Shown one piece after another: positions 1-8,876 of a DNA stretch of 64,000 nucleotides. A program made the position numbers and the translations under genes. The DNA lies in the NCBI RefSeq assembly GCF_900188235.1, contig NZ_FZNT01000001.1, positions 496,001-560,000 of the forward strand, given 5' to 3'. Positions within the stretch are counted from its first letter, which is position 1. Each line of letters begins with the position of its first letter. Source of the stretch: Lutibacter agarilyticus. Its GTDB lineage: Bacteria > Bacteroidota > Bacteroidia > Flavobacteriales > Flavobacteriaceae. A model generated the notes under the pieces. It was given only the letters and a program-made list of their open reading frames with translations. It searched no databases and was not told where the DNA came from.

Positions 1-145
1 ATTTATTATTGACACAACTTCACAAGAAAAATATTTTGTGCATGTAAGCGGATTAATAGATCAAATTGCTGAAAATGATAAAGTTACTTTTGAATTAGAA
101 AGAGGTTTGAAAGGAATGAATGCTGTTAGAGTAAAGAAAATTTAA
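1..145 (+). CDS. Cold-shock domain protein, C-terminal end (partial)
   Basis: The first 145 bases read in one open frame (codons from base 2) into a TAA stop at 143-145. The peptide contains KYFVHVSGL followed by DKVTFELERG and ends NAVRVKKI. This is the C-terminal half of a CspA-type cold-shock domain: FVHVS matches the RNP2-like strand (usually FVHFS) and FELERG the usual VxFxxxxGxKG region. Such proteins are small cytoplasmic RNA chaperones. The start lies outside the window. A cold-shock gene just upstream of a DEAD-box helicase, as here, fits joint roles in RNA remodelling. A terminator follows, so the two are probably separate transcripts. Confidence 0.85.
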   Translation, partial: FIIDTTSQEKYFVHVSGLIDQIAENDKVTFELERGLKGMNAVRVKKI

Positions 146-172
146 TAAATAATATTGATTTATAATTCAAAT

Positions 173-198
173 AAAGCTACTTTTTAGTAGCTTTTTTT
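173..198 (+). terminator. Rho-independent terminator after the cold-shock gene
   Basis: An 8-bp stem, AAAGCTAC paired with GTAGCTTT around a 6-base loop, runs into a T tract. It lies 28 bases after the cold-shock stop codon. Confidence 0.8.
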
Positions 199-248
199 AT
201 GCCTTAATTTCAATAAAAACTATTTTATTAAAACCTTTTAAATAAACG

Positions 249-256
249 TATCTTTG
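249..256 (+). promoter_or_regulatory. Bacteroidota -7 box (TATCTTTG) for the DEAD-box helicase
   Basis: TATCTTTG matches TAnnTTTG and lies 23 bases before the ATG at 280. No clear -33 TTG was seen. The gene therefore has its own promoter downstream of the cold-shock terminator. Confidence 0.55.
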
Positions 257-279
257 CACTTTCAAAATAAAAATAATAG

Positions 280-1395
280 ATGTCGTCATTTTCAAATTTA
301 GGGGTTAAAAAGGAATATATTACAGGATTAAAAGAATTAGGAATTAAAATACCTACTGAAATTCAAGAAAGAGCACTTCCAATTTTATTAAAATCTAAAA
401 CCGATTTTATTGGTTTAGCACAAACGGGTACTGGTAAAACAGCAGCTTTTGGATTGCCTATTTTACAAAGTATTGATGCATCTTCACCAAATGTTCAAGC
501 ACTTATTTTAGCTCCAACACGTGAATTAGCGCAACAAATAAAAAAGCAATTATTCAAATTTACAAAATATGTAAATGAACGCATTTTTATTGAAGGAGTT
601 TATGGTGGAGAAAAAATTGACATTCAGATAAAAGCCTTAAAAAGAACTACACATGTGATTGTTGCCACCCCGGGACGTTTAATTGATTTGATAGAAAGAG
701 GCGATGTAAAATTAGATCATATTAAAACCATTGTTTTAGATGAAGCTGATGAAATGTTGAGCATGGGTTTTAAACAAGATTTAAATAGAATTTTAAAATA
801 TACTAGCGGTACTAGTAATACTTGGTTGTTTTCAGCTACAATGCCTGAAGAAATTAAGCGTATTGTAAAGTCGTATATGGATGTTAATGCTCCTAGAGTT
901 GCAGTTAATAAAAATTCAATTGTAAATGCAAATATTACGCATCAATACATAAAAACCGAAGTAAAGGATAAAGTGAATCTTTTGATTCAACTATTGGAAA
1001 AAAGGCAAAACGATCGTGGAATTATTTTTTGTAGAACTAAGGCAGGAACTCAAAATTTAATGGAATCGTTAAAAGAAGAAGGTTTTTCAGTAGGTGCTTT
1101 AGAAGGTGATATGCAACAGCGTGATCGTGAAAAAACAATGAGAGCTTTTAAAAATGGTAGTACTCAAGTGTTAATTTCAACAGATGTTTCAGCACGTGGA
1201 ATTGATGTTAGTAACTTAGCTTTTATTGTGCATCATCAATTACCTGAGCAAATAGAATATTATACACATAGAAGTGGGAGAACTGCTAGAGCAGGTAAAA
1301 CAGGGTATTCAATTGCTTTGATTACTCCTGGAGAATTACCTAAAATTCACGAACTTCAAAAAGAATTGGGAATTCGGTTTATTGAAATAAAATAA
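280..1395 (+). CDS. DEAD-box ATP-dependent RNA helicase (RhlE-like)
   Basis: A 371-residue SF2 RNA helicase with the complete DEAD-box set. Visible motifs are a Q motif near residues 20-30 (IPTEIQ), motif I AQTGTGKT (47-54), Ia PTRELAQQ, Ib TPGRLID, II DEAD (154-157), III SAT, IV IIFCRT, V ARGID and VI HRSGRTARAG. It unwinds short RNA duplexes using ATP in the cytoplasm, typically for ribosome assembly or mRNA turnover in the cold. It ends soon after motif VI, without the long basic C-terminal tail found on many RhlE/DeaD proteins. The ATG at 280 follows a -7 box. Its neighbour is a cold-shock protein gene. A paralogue begins at 63453. The family call is firm; assignment to one named helicase is not. 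Confidence 0.93.
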   Translation: MSSFSNLGVKKEYITGLKELGIKIPTEIQERALPILLKSKTDFIGLAQTGTGKTAAFGLPILQSIDASSPNVQALILAPTRELAQQIKKQLFKFTKYVNERIFIEGVYGGEKIDIQIKALKRTTHVIVATPGRLIDLIERGDVKLDHIKTIVLDEADEMLSMGFKQDLNRILKYTSGTSNTWLFSATMPEEIKRIVKSYMDVNAPRVAVNKNSIVNANITHQYIKTEVKDKVNLLIQLLEKRQNDRGIIFCRTKAGTQNLMESLKEEGFSVGALEGDMQQRDREKTMRAFKNGSTQVLISTDVSARGIDVSNLAFIVHHQLPEQIEYYTHRSGRTARAGKTGYSIALITPGELPKIHELQKELGIRFIEIK

Positions 1396-1399
1396 ATGG

Positions 1400-2149
1400 T
1401 TACCAAATCCAAGGAATAATGGCTTTTCTGTTTTTTGGATATTCTGAAAAATTTGATTGATACCATTTGTGGTGTTTAGTAGCTCGTGGAAATAAGTTTG
1501 CAGCAGTCCATATTAAGAAGGTTGTTGCAGGGTAATTCCAAGCCATAATCGCAAAACCACTCCATTGCAAAAATTCACTAAATAAATTTGGACAAGAAAT
1601 AAGTTTGAACAAAAAACCTTTCGGAATTTTATAACCTGTTTCTCCTGGTTTTCTTAAATTTATTAAAATAGTGTCACTTATTTGGTTTGAAATGAATCCG
1701 ATACTAAAAAAAATACTACCTAATATAAAATTCCAATCACCGAAATTTGTATTCGTATAGTTTTCAAAATTGGCCAAAAAGTAACCATTCAATCCCGCAT
1801 TAATAAAATTGAAAAAGATTGCCGAAGTAACAATAGCTAAAGGCATTTTTTTTCCCTTTGTTCTTATTCTTAAAGGAAAAATAAAAGTCCGATTCAAATA
1901 ATGAAATAACCATAACAAGGTTAAAACAGTAGCATAATTACTTTGGTTTGACGTTACATAAAAATATAAAATAATAGCAAAAGAGGGAAGTTCCATTAAA
2001 ATCCACCCTAATTTATTTGAAATTTCAGGACCCCAACCTTTTTTTAAATGTCTTCCATAAGGTGCCGTTACAAATTGTAATAAAATAAAAGTAGCTACAC
2101 CAATTATAGTCCAAATAATACAAATTAAGTGAAAGGTTTCTAAAGTCAT
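1400..2149 (-). CDS. Steroid 5-alpha-reductase family membrane protein (3-oxo-5-alpha-steroid 4-dehydrogenase-like)
   Basis: About 249 residues with several hydrophobic segments. The C-terminal domain resembles the steroid 5-alpha-reductase family (PF02544): GYKIPKG near the middle, then CPNLFSE, W-SGFAIMAW, a hydrophobic stretch and HKWYQ-NFSEYPKNRKAIIP at the end. Family members reduce double bonds with NADPH at the membrane, or are lipid-modifying relatives. I chose the ATG at 2149, one base from the stop of the upstream SDR gene at 2151. The longer in-frame start at 2200 would overlap that gene and adds no recognisable sequence. The tight spacing with the 3-beta-HSD-like gene implies one operon and a shared steroid, sterol or isoprenoid-like substrate. 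The natural substrate cannot be deduced. Confidence 0.8.
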   Translation of the reverse strand: MTLETFHLICIIWTIIGVATFILLQFVTAPYGRHLKKGWGPEISNKLGWILMELPSFAIILYFYVTSNQSNYATVLTLLWLFHYLNRTFIFPLRIRTKGKKMPLAIVTSAIFFNFINAGLNGYFLANFENYTNTNFGDWNFILGSIFFSIGFISNQISDTILINLRKPGETGYKIPKGFLFKLISCPNLFSEFLQWSGFAIMAWNYPATTFLIWTAANLFPRATKHHKWYQSNFSEYPKNRKAIIPWIW

Positions 2150-2150
2150 T

Positions 2151-3128
2151 TTAACGGTTATTTTGTTCAGACCAAACAATAAAATCTTGTATTGATTCAA
2201 TAGCAGGTCTTGATATATGTTTTAATTTGATTTTAGCTTTTGTAATGTCCATGTTTTTTGGCGCGTGTTTTAAAGTAGAGATGCTCTCTTTAGTAATTGG
2301 ATATTTCAACTTAAAAAATTTTCGATAACCGTTTATAATTGGCATTAAATACAATAGTAAATTAAGAGATATTTTAAGAGGTTTATTGTGTTTATTAGCA
2401 ACTTTTGCAATGTCTTCAACCGAAATATAAGTTCCGCCAACAAGATAAATTTCCCCAATTTCACCTAGTATAAAACTATTTATAATAGTTTGGGTTAAGT
2501 CTCTAACATCAACTAAATTATAACCTCCTGTAGTTATTATAGGGAGTTTATTGTTTTTTATATCTAAAATGGTTTGCCCTAAAAGAGATGGTTTGTTGTC
2601 TGGTGGGCCAACAATTGAGGTTGGACGAATGATAAAAGCATTTAATTGATGATTTTTCACAGCTTGTAAAACAACTTTTTCAGCCTCAGCTTTTGAAAAA
2701 GGATACATAAAATCATTACTTGTTTTATAGGGTCTTGTTTCATCAAAAATTATATTTTTTTTCCCTTCTTTTACAGCATTTGATGAACTAATATAAATGA
2801 GTTTGGTTTGTTGTTTTTTTACACATGTGTTAACAAGTGTTTGAGTGCCAAGAACATTTATACGGTATACTTCTTTAGGATTTTTATCTCCAATAGAAAT
2901 CATTCCTGCTGCGTGAATTACAATACTGCAATCTTCTATCAATTGAGCAATTATTTCAGTATCGGTAATATCACCTTTTATCCAGGTTAAATTGATATGT
3001 TTAAAAGAAGGTAAATTTGAAGTGTATAATGCATTTACAGTGTAGCCAATTTTTAGTAACGCCTGTATTAAGCTATAACCTAAATGTCCACTTCCGCCAG
3101 TAATCGCTATTTTTTTTGTAAGCACCAT
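2151..3128 (-). CDS. NAD(P)-dependent extended SDR, 3-beta-hydroxysteroid dehydrogenase/epimerase-like
   Basis: A 325-residue extended short-chain dehydrogenase. The N-terminus has the Rossmann glycine motif ITGGSGHLG (residues 9-17), then DITD and VIHAAG. The catalytic pair is in YPFSKAEAE (Tyr and Lys four apart), followed by RPTSIVGP, typical of the 3-beta-HSD/dihydroflavonol reductase/epimerase group. It probably oxidises or reduces a hydroxyl/ketone on a small molecule in the cytoplasm. It is first in a two-gene operon with the 5-alpha-reductase-like gene; that pairing makes a hydroxysteroid-like substrate more likely than a nucleotide sugar, but this is inference. No clear TAnnTTTG box was seen in the roughly 170 bases before the divergent gene. 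Confidence 0.85.
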   Translation of the reverse strand: MVLTKKIAITGGSGHLGYSLIQALLKIGYTVNALYTSNLPSFKHINLTWIKGDITDTEIIAQLIEDCSIVIHAAGMISIGDKNPKEVYRINVLGTQTLVNTCVKKQQTKLIYISSSNAVKEGKKNIIFDETRPYKTSNDFMYPFSKAEAEKVVLQAVKNHQLNAFIIRPTSIVGPPDNKPSLLGQTILDIKNNKLPIITTGGYNLVDVRDLTQTIINSFILGEIGEIYLVGGTYISVEDIAKVANKHNKPLKISLNLLLYLMPIINGYRKFFKLKYPITKESISTLKHAPKNMDITKAKIKLKHISRPAIESIQDFIVWSEQNNR

Positions 3129-3297
3129 TAAAATAATTTCTTTTAAAACTCTAATTTACCATTATTTTTAGAATAGTTATTTTATTGAAGACATCATTTT
3201 AGTGTTAAAAAAACAGTGTTCAATCTGAACATATTTTTTTCAAAAAAACGTGTACATTTATATTTTAAAACAAAATTTTAATTTCAATCAATTAATT

Positions 3298-6200
3298 ATG
3301 CCTAAAACCCTAAAAATATCTAAGGTATTTTCTTCCTTAATAATCTTATTATTGTTTTTACCCTTAGAAATAGTTGCTCAAAAAAGGAATAAGAAAGCTG
3401 TATCAAAAAAAGATCAAGTGGAACTAACAAGTAATATGTTAAACATGTTCAGTTTTAGAAGTATTGGTCCTGCAGCATATTCTGGAAGAATATCAGATTT
3501 AGCTGTAAACCCTGAAAATACTTCAGAATACTATGTTGGAGTTGCTTCTGGAGGTCTCTGGAAAACAACAAATCACGGAACAACATTTAAACCAATTTTT
3601 GATGATCAAAAAGTTTTTTCAATAGGTTGTTTGGCAATGGATCCTAACAATTCAAATGTTGTTTGGGTTGGTACAGGTGAAAATAATACACAGCGTAATT
3701 TAGCTTATGGTGACGGTGTGTATAAAACTACTGATGGTGGTAAATCTTTCACAAATATGGGCTTAAAAACAAGTTCTCAAATAGGAAAAATATTAATTGA
3801 CCCTAGAAATAACAATGTTGTTTATGTGGCTGCTCAAGGGCAAGCTTGGGGGCCAGGAGGTGAACGTGGCTTGTATAAAACTATTAACGGTGGAAAAACT
3901 TGGGAAAGAGTATTGCAAATTGGAGAGTATACAGGAGTTTCAGATTTAGAAATGGACCCTAGAAATCCAGATATTTTATATGCAGCATCGCATCAGAGAG
4001 AGCGAAGAGTGTATTCAAAAATAAATGGAGGACCTAAATCTGCCATATATAAATCTGTTGATGCAGGTAAAACTTGGAATAAAGTAAGTAAAGGTTTGCC
4101 AAAAGGAGATATTGGTCGTATTGGTTTGGCTGTTGCACCAGCAAATCCTGATATTGTGTATGCAGTTATTGAGTTGCCAGAAAATAAAAGTGGTTTTTAC
4201 CGTTCAAGTGATATGGGCGAAAGCTGGGAAAAAAGAAGCGATAAAGGTACTTCTAGTCCGCAATATTATAATGAATTGTATGCGGACCCTATAAATCCGA
4301 ATGTGGTTATTTTAATGGATACTTATAACGGGCTTTCTTCTGACGGAGGAAAAACTTGGGAAAATATTGAAGGAAATAACAAACACGTAGACAATCATGC
4401 ACTTTGGATTGATCCTACTGACACCAATCACTTTATTGCAGGTTGCGATGGAGGAATTTATGAAACTTATGACCGAGCAAAAACGTGGCAGTTTAAAAAC
4501 AATTTACCAATTACACAATATTACCACGTAAGAACCGATAATGATTATCCTTTTTACAACGTGTATGGTGGTGCTCAAGACAATGGTTCTTGGTTTGGAC
4601 CTTCACAAACTCACCGAAAATACATTGTAAATGCTGATTGGACACATGCCATTGGAGGAGATGGTTATTTATCAATACCTGATCCTAGTAATCCTGATAT
4701 TCACTATTGTGAATCTCAATATTGTGGATTAAGACGTTATGATAGAACTACAGGAAACAGTATTTCAATTCAACCGCAACCAACAGAAGATGAGGAGTAT
4801 AACTGGAACTGGAATACACCTTATTTTATTAGTAAATTTAACCCAAAAACTTTGTATGTTGGTGGTAATTATGTATTCAAAAGTACAGATATGGGAGGTA
4901 CTTGGAAAAAAGTGAGTGGAGATATGACAAGAGGTATTGATCAAAATACCTTGCCAATGATGGGGAAACTTTGGCAACCTGAAGCAGTGGCTAAAAATAT
5001 GTCTACTTCAAAATTTGGAAATATATTTGCATTGTCTGAATCGCCCTTAAAACAAGGTATGTTGTATGTAGGAACAGATGATGGTTTAATTTGGTTAACT
5101 GAAAATGATGGAGAAAATTGGACAAAATATGAAAAGTTCTCAGGTGTACCAGCAATGACTTTTGTAAATTATATTACGCCTTCTCAACATGATGTAAATA
5201 CAGTTTACGCTTGTTTTGATGGACGAAAAAACAGCAGTGATTTTAAACCATATTTAATTAAAAGTACCGATAAAGGTAAAACATGGTCTTCAATAGCTTC
5301 AAATTTACCTTCGGGAACAATATATTGCATTATTGAAGATCCTATTGATGCAAACATTTTATTTATAGGTACAGAGTGGGGTGTATGGACAACCATTGAT
5401 GGTGGTGAAAAATGGGTGCAAATTAAAAATGGATTACCAACTATTCAGGTTAAAGAGTTAACCATTCAAGAGCGTGAAAATGATTTGGTAGTTGCTACTT
5501 TTGGACGTGGTTTTTATGTGCTAGATAATTACAGTTCTTTAAGAAGTTTAACTAAAGAAGTAACTAAAAAAGAGGCACATTTATTTGATGTGAATGAAGC
5601 CTTGTTATATTTTCCTTCAAATAATTTAAGTTACCAAGGTGATGTTCATTTTAGGGCTCCAAACCCAAAACCAGCTGCGAAGTTTGAATATTTTATTAAA
5701 AATGGTCTTGAAAGCTTGAAGGTGCAACGTCAAAAGAGAATGAAAGCGGTTGAGAAATCTGGAGGAACTTTTGTATATCCTACTGAAGAAGAATTGTTGG
5801 CTGAAGCTAAAGAAGTAAAACCAACCTTAGTTTTTACTATTTATGATGAAAACGGACAAATTATGCGTAAAATTTCTAAGCCATTAGCTAAAGGTTATCA
5901 GACAGTTACTTGGGATTTAAGTTACTTAACAAGTCGTGGACCAAAAGTACCACCAGGAACTTATAAAGTAGCAATTGATAAAAATATGAATGGTGTTTTT
6001 ACACGATTAGTTGAGCCACAAGCCTTTAAAGTAACAGCCATTCCAAATGCTTTAGGAACTCCAAATTATAGCACCAATTTTGAATTTTTAAAAGGAGTTA
6101 ATGATTTAAATACCCTGGTTAATGCTGCAAGTGGTAAAATTAAAGCTATAAATACTCAATTAAAAAGTATGAAATCTATTTTAGGAAAAACGGCTGTTGA

Positions 6201-6519
6201 GGCAAGTGTGTTAACTGCTAAAATTGATGCTATACAAAATGAAGTTGATGCTGTTTCAAAAGTGATTATTGGTGGTTATGGAGCTAAAAATACGGTTTCA
6301 AGCAGACTTCGTTTTGCACGTTACACCACATATTCTGCACAAGTTGATATTACGGGTACTCAAAAAGAACAATATGATTTAGCTGAAAAAATGTTTAATT
6401 CAGTAGAATCTGCCTTAAATAATTTATTTGAAGTAAAATTACCTGCTTTGGAACAAGAATTTGAAGCTGTGGGTGGTGTTTTATATAATTACACACCAAA
6501 ACGAAGTAGTTATAACTAA
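3298..6519 (+). CDS. Secreted BNR/VPS10-like repeat protein (glycosyl-hydrolase-like beta-propeller)
   Basis: About 1073 residues. I chose the ATG at 3298 because it gives a clean signal peptide (KISKVFSS, a leucine-rich core, then IVAQ); the ORF start at 3250 adds 16 residues before it. The body contains many BNR/Asp-box-like repeats (TTDGGKSF, TINGGKTW, SVDAGKTW, SSDMGESW, STDKGKTW, TIDGGEKW) with DPRNP/DPTN spacers and ASGGLWKTT, as in sortilin/VPS10-type propellers and sialidase-like folds. The last 300 residues include a VTWDLSYL..PPGTYKV segment resembling FlgD-type Ig domains and a helical tail. Database names for the family vary; no catalytic residue set is evident. It is probably periplasmic or surface-bound. 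It stands alone between its own 5' region and a terminator. Confidence 0.88.
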   Translation: MPKTLKISKVFSSLIILLLFLPLEIVAQKRNKKAVSKKDQVELTSNMLNMFSFRSIGPAAYSGRISDLAVNPENTSEYYVGVASGGLWKTTNHGTTFKPIFDDQKVFSIGCLAMDPNNSNVVWVGTGENNTQRNLAYGDGVYKTTDGGKSFTNMGLKTSSQIGKILIDPRNNNVVYVAAQGQAWGPGGERGLYKTINGGKTWERVLQIGEYTGVSDLEMDPRNPDILYAASHQRERRVYSKINGGPKSAIYKSVDAGKTWNKVSKGLPKGDIGRIGLAVAPANPDIVYAVIELPENKSGFYRSSDMGESWEKRSDKGTSSPQYYNELYADPINPNVVILMDTYNGLSSDGGKTWENIEGNNKHVDNHALWIDPTDTNHFIAGCDGGIYETYDRAKTWQFKNNLPITQYYHVRTDNDYPFYNVYGGAQDNGSWFGPSQTHRKYIVNADWTHAIGGDGYLSIPDPSNPDIHYCESQYCGLRRYDRTTGNSISIQPQPTEDEEYNWNWNTPYFISKFNPKTLYVGGNYVFKSTDMGGTWKKVSGDMTRGIDQNTLPMMGKLWQPEAVAKNMSTSKFGNIFALSESPLKQGMLYVGTDDGLIWLTENDGENWTKYEKFSGVPAMTFVNYITPSQHDVNTVYACFDGRKNSSDFKPYLIKSTDKGKTWSSIASNLPSGTIYCIIEDPIDANILFIGTEWGVWTTIDGGEKWVQIKNGLPTIQVKELTIQERENDLVVATFGRGFYVLDNYSSLRSLTKEVTKKEAHLFDVNEALLYFPSNNLSYQGDVHFRAPNPKPAAKFEYFIKNGLESLKVQRQKRMKAVEKSGGTFVYPTEEELLAEAKEVKPTLVFTIYDENGQIMRKISKPLAKGYQTVTWDLSYLTSRGPKVPPGTYKVAIDKNMNGVFTRLVEPQAFKVTAIPNALGTPNYSTNFEFLKGVNDLNTLVNAASGKIKAINTQLKSMKSILGKTAVEASVLTAKIDAIQNEVDAVSKVIIGGYGAKNTVSSRLRFARYTTYSAQVDITGTQKEQYDLAEKMFNSVESALNNLFEVKLPALEQEFEAVGGVLYNYTPKRSSYN

Positions 6520-6542
6520 TAATAATAGAATTAAAAGTATAA

Positions 6543-6578
6543 AAAAAGCTATCTAACTATTTTTAGATAGCTTTTTTT
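6543..6578 (+). terminator. Rho-independent terminator after the BNR-repeat gene
   Basis: AAAGCTATCTA pairs with TAGATAGCTTT and is followed by a T run. It lies just downstream of the stop at 6519. Confidence 0.85.
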
Positions 6579-6628
6579 ATGAAATAATGAATTGTTTTTA
6601 GCTGTAAGGATTTCAAAAATTATTCGTC

Positions 6629-6636
6629 TATATTTG
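6629..6636 (+). promoter_or_regulatory. -7 box (TATATTTG) immediately before the ABC exporter ATG
   Basis: A perfect TATATTTG ends three bases before the ATG at 6640. An in-frame ATG at 6592 lies upstream of this box, so 6640 is the better start. If this promoter is used the mRNA would be leaderless or nearly so. Confidence 0.55.
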
Positions 6637-6639
6637 CCT

Positions 6640-8376
6640 ATGAGCAAAAATAAAGTATCCTTTTCGTGGGCATTTAAAGAGTTTATTTGGTCAAGAAGAA
6701 AAATAATTTCTATAGGTTTAATCTTAATTATTTTAAAAAGTTTGGCAGGATTGGTAATACCACTTCAAACCAAAACGTTGATAGATAATGTTGTACCAAC
6801 TAGCGATTTAAATGGTTTGTATAAATTAATAGCTATTGTGGTTGTTGCATTGTTAATTCAAGCATTAACATCGTTTTCGTTAACACGTTTGTTAAGTGTA
6901 GAAGCACAGCATTTAATTTCAGTATTAAGAGCACAGGTTCAACGTAAATTATTAAAATTGCCTATTAATTTTTTCGACAATAATAAATCGGGTGCACTAG
7001 TTTCACGTGTAATGTCTGATGTTGAAGGTGTTCGTAATTTAGTAGGAACCGGACTAGTTCAATTAATTGGAGGTTCTATAACAGCTATTGTTTCTTTTAT
7101 TTGGTTGTTGAAAATTAATGCTACAATGACATTTGTAGTGCTCGTTCCAGTTATTTTATTTGCCTTTGTAATGTTAAAAGCATTTGGAGTAATTCGCCCA
7201 ATATTTAAAGCCCGAAGAAAAATTAATGCAGAAGTATCAGGTAGATTAACCGAAACTTTAAACGGAGTGCGTGTAATTAAAGGTTTTAATGCTGAAGAAC
7301 AAGAAAATATAACTTTTGAAAAAGGGGTTGAAGAATTATTTTTAAACGTTAAAAAGAGTTTAATAGCCACTGCAATTATTACAAGTTCATCTACTTTTTT
7401 AATAGGTTTGGCTTCCGCAGGAATTATGGGAATTGGAGGTTATTATATGATGAATGAAACAATGACTTTAGGTGAATTTATTCAATTTACGTTATTGTTA
7501 GGTTTTATGGTAGCACCAATTGTTCAAATGAGCAATATTGGAAGTCAAATAACCGAAGCAATGGCTGGTTTAGATAGAACTCAGGAACTTATGAATATGC
7601 CTGAAGAAGATAATCCTGAGCAACGAACTGTTGTATTAGATGAAATTAAGGGAGATATTATTTTTAAAGATGTTTCATTTAGTTACGAAAAAGGAAAAGA
7701 GGTATTGCATAACATTTCTTTTGAAGCTCCTTCAGGAAGTGTTACCGCACTTGTTGGTTCATCAGGTTCAGGAAAATCTACCATTGCAGGTTTGGCGGCT
7801 ACTTTTTTAAATCCTTCAAGAGGAAAAATCACATTAGATGCGATTGATTTGTCGAAAGTGAATTTAAGTAGTTTTAGAAATAACTTAGGTGTTGTTTTGC
7901 AAGATGATTTTTTATATGAAGGCACCATTCGTGAAAACATATTATTTCCAAGACCAAATGCTACTGAAGCGCAGTTACAAGAAGCTGTAAAAGGTGCGTA
8001 TGTAAATGAATTTACAGATCGTTTTGAAGAAGGTTTAGAAACGGTGATAGGAGAAAGAGGAGTAAAACTTTCAGGAGGTCAACGCCAGCGAATTTCTATT
8101 GCAAGAGCTTTGTTAGCAAATCCTAAGATAATTATTTTAGATGAAGCCACTTCAAATTTAGATACTGAAAGCGAATCGTATATTCAAAAAAGTTTGAGCG
8201 TTTTAATGAAAGATAGAACTACGTTTGTAATTGCGCATAGGCTAAGCACCATTCAACAAGCAGATCAAATTTTAGTAATTGAAGAAGGTCATATTGTTGA
8301 GCGCGGACAGCACAATGAGTTAATTGCTCAAAAAGGAAGGTATTTTGATTTATACACCTATCAAAGTAGAATATAA
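6640..8376 (+). CDS. ABC exporter, fused membrane and ATPase domains (MsbA/MdlB-like)
   Basis: About 578 residues from the ATG at 6640. The N-terminal half is a six-helix ABC exporter membrane domain, with TLIDNVVPT after TM1, LLKLPINFFDNNKSGALVSRV and a coupling region near FKARRKINAEVSGRL. The C-terminal half is a canonical nucleotide-binding domain: Walker A GSSGSGKST, Q-loop VVLQDDFLYEGTIREN, signature LSGGQRQR, Walker B IIILDEATSNLD and H-loop IAHRLST. It works as a dimer in the inner membrane, exporting a lipid, drug or peptide. It is monocistronic by context, with a terminator before it and transposon debris after. It differs sharply from the degenerate ATPase at 56814-58484, which lacks most of these motifs. 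The substrate is unknown. Confidence 0.93.
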   Translation: MSKNKVSFSWAFKEFIWSRRKIISIGLILIILKSLAGLVIPLQTKTLIDNVVPTSDLNGLYKLIAIVVVALLIQALTSFSLTRLLSVEAQHLISVLRAQVQRKLLKLPINFFDNNKSGALVSRVMSDVEGVRNLVGTGLVQLIGGSITAIVSFIWLLKINATMTFVVLVPVILFAFVMLKAFGVIRPIFKARRKINAEVSGRLTETLNGVRVIKGFNAEEQENITFEKGVEELFLNVKKSLIATAIITSSSTFLIGLASAGIMGIGGYYMMNETMTLGEFIQFTLLLGFMVAPIVQMSNIGSQITEAMAGLDRTQELMNMPEEDNPEQRTVVLDEIKGDIIFKDVSFSYEKGKEVLHNISFEAPSGSVTALVGSSGSGKSTIAGLAATFLNPSRGKITLDAIDLSKVNLSSFRNNLGVVLQDDFLYEGTIRENILFPRPNATEAQLQEAVKGAYVNEFTDRFEEGLETVIGERGVKLSGGQRQRISIARALLANPKIIILDEATSNLDTESESYIQKSLSVLMKDRTTFVIAHRLSTIQQADQILVIEEGHIVERGQHNELIAQKGRYFDLYTYQSRI

Positions 8377-8589
8377 ACAAGCTCATTAAATTTCGTCATT
8401 TCGATTTTTATGATATAACCAAATGATTATGATAAAATTCTTGATTTTTAATAAACCAAATATAATGTGAATAATTTTGTTTCTAACAGCATTTAAAACA
8501 AGTATTTTATTTTTTCTTTATTGAACTTTTAGATAGTAATAATAAGCCAAATCATTTTCAATCTTAACCTCTTTCAAAGGAGCTTTATA

Positions 8590-8765
8590 TTTTAGCCCCT
8601 TATATTTTAGGAGTGATTATAAAATCAAGTAGTTCACCTTTATCGTTTACATTCATATAGAGCTTTAATCCATAAAGCCACCCATCGTCAATTTAAGTTT
8701 CTTGGTATTTTATTAATATTCTTAATTTTAAATGTTTAACGCGCTAAATTTGCTGATTTTCACAT
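8590..8765 (-). pseudogene. Decayed IS982-family transposase fragment
   Basis: On the minus strand, translation across frames gives SANLAR.., then LTMG in one frame and WLYGLKLY followed by NDKGELLDFIITP in the next. This matches the conserved core of IS982-type DDE transposases (usually KTTMGWFYGFKLHL..NDKGELLNF..TPGN). At least one frameshift sits inside the MGW motif, and stops occur on both sides (P-K-I-stop just after the motif), so it is dead. The rest of the 8377-8876 gap is AT-rich with no credible gene; a short open stretch ending KVQ near 8520-8590 is probably more debris. Termini and target duplication could not be recognised. It forms the left edge of the sulfatase block. Confidence 0.6.
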
Positions 8766-8876
8766 GCTAAAAGATGATTTGTCATGCGTAGAACTTAGGT
8801 TCATAATAGGTTGAAAACCTACTCTTAGTAAAACAAGAACAAATATAATTTTAAGTTTAGTTCTCAAATTATTCAA

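Noticed and set aside
2808..2990. Plus-strand ORF within the 3-beta-HSD-like gene
   Set aside because: Antisense shadow of a well-supported SDR gene.
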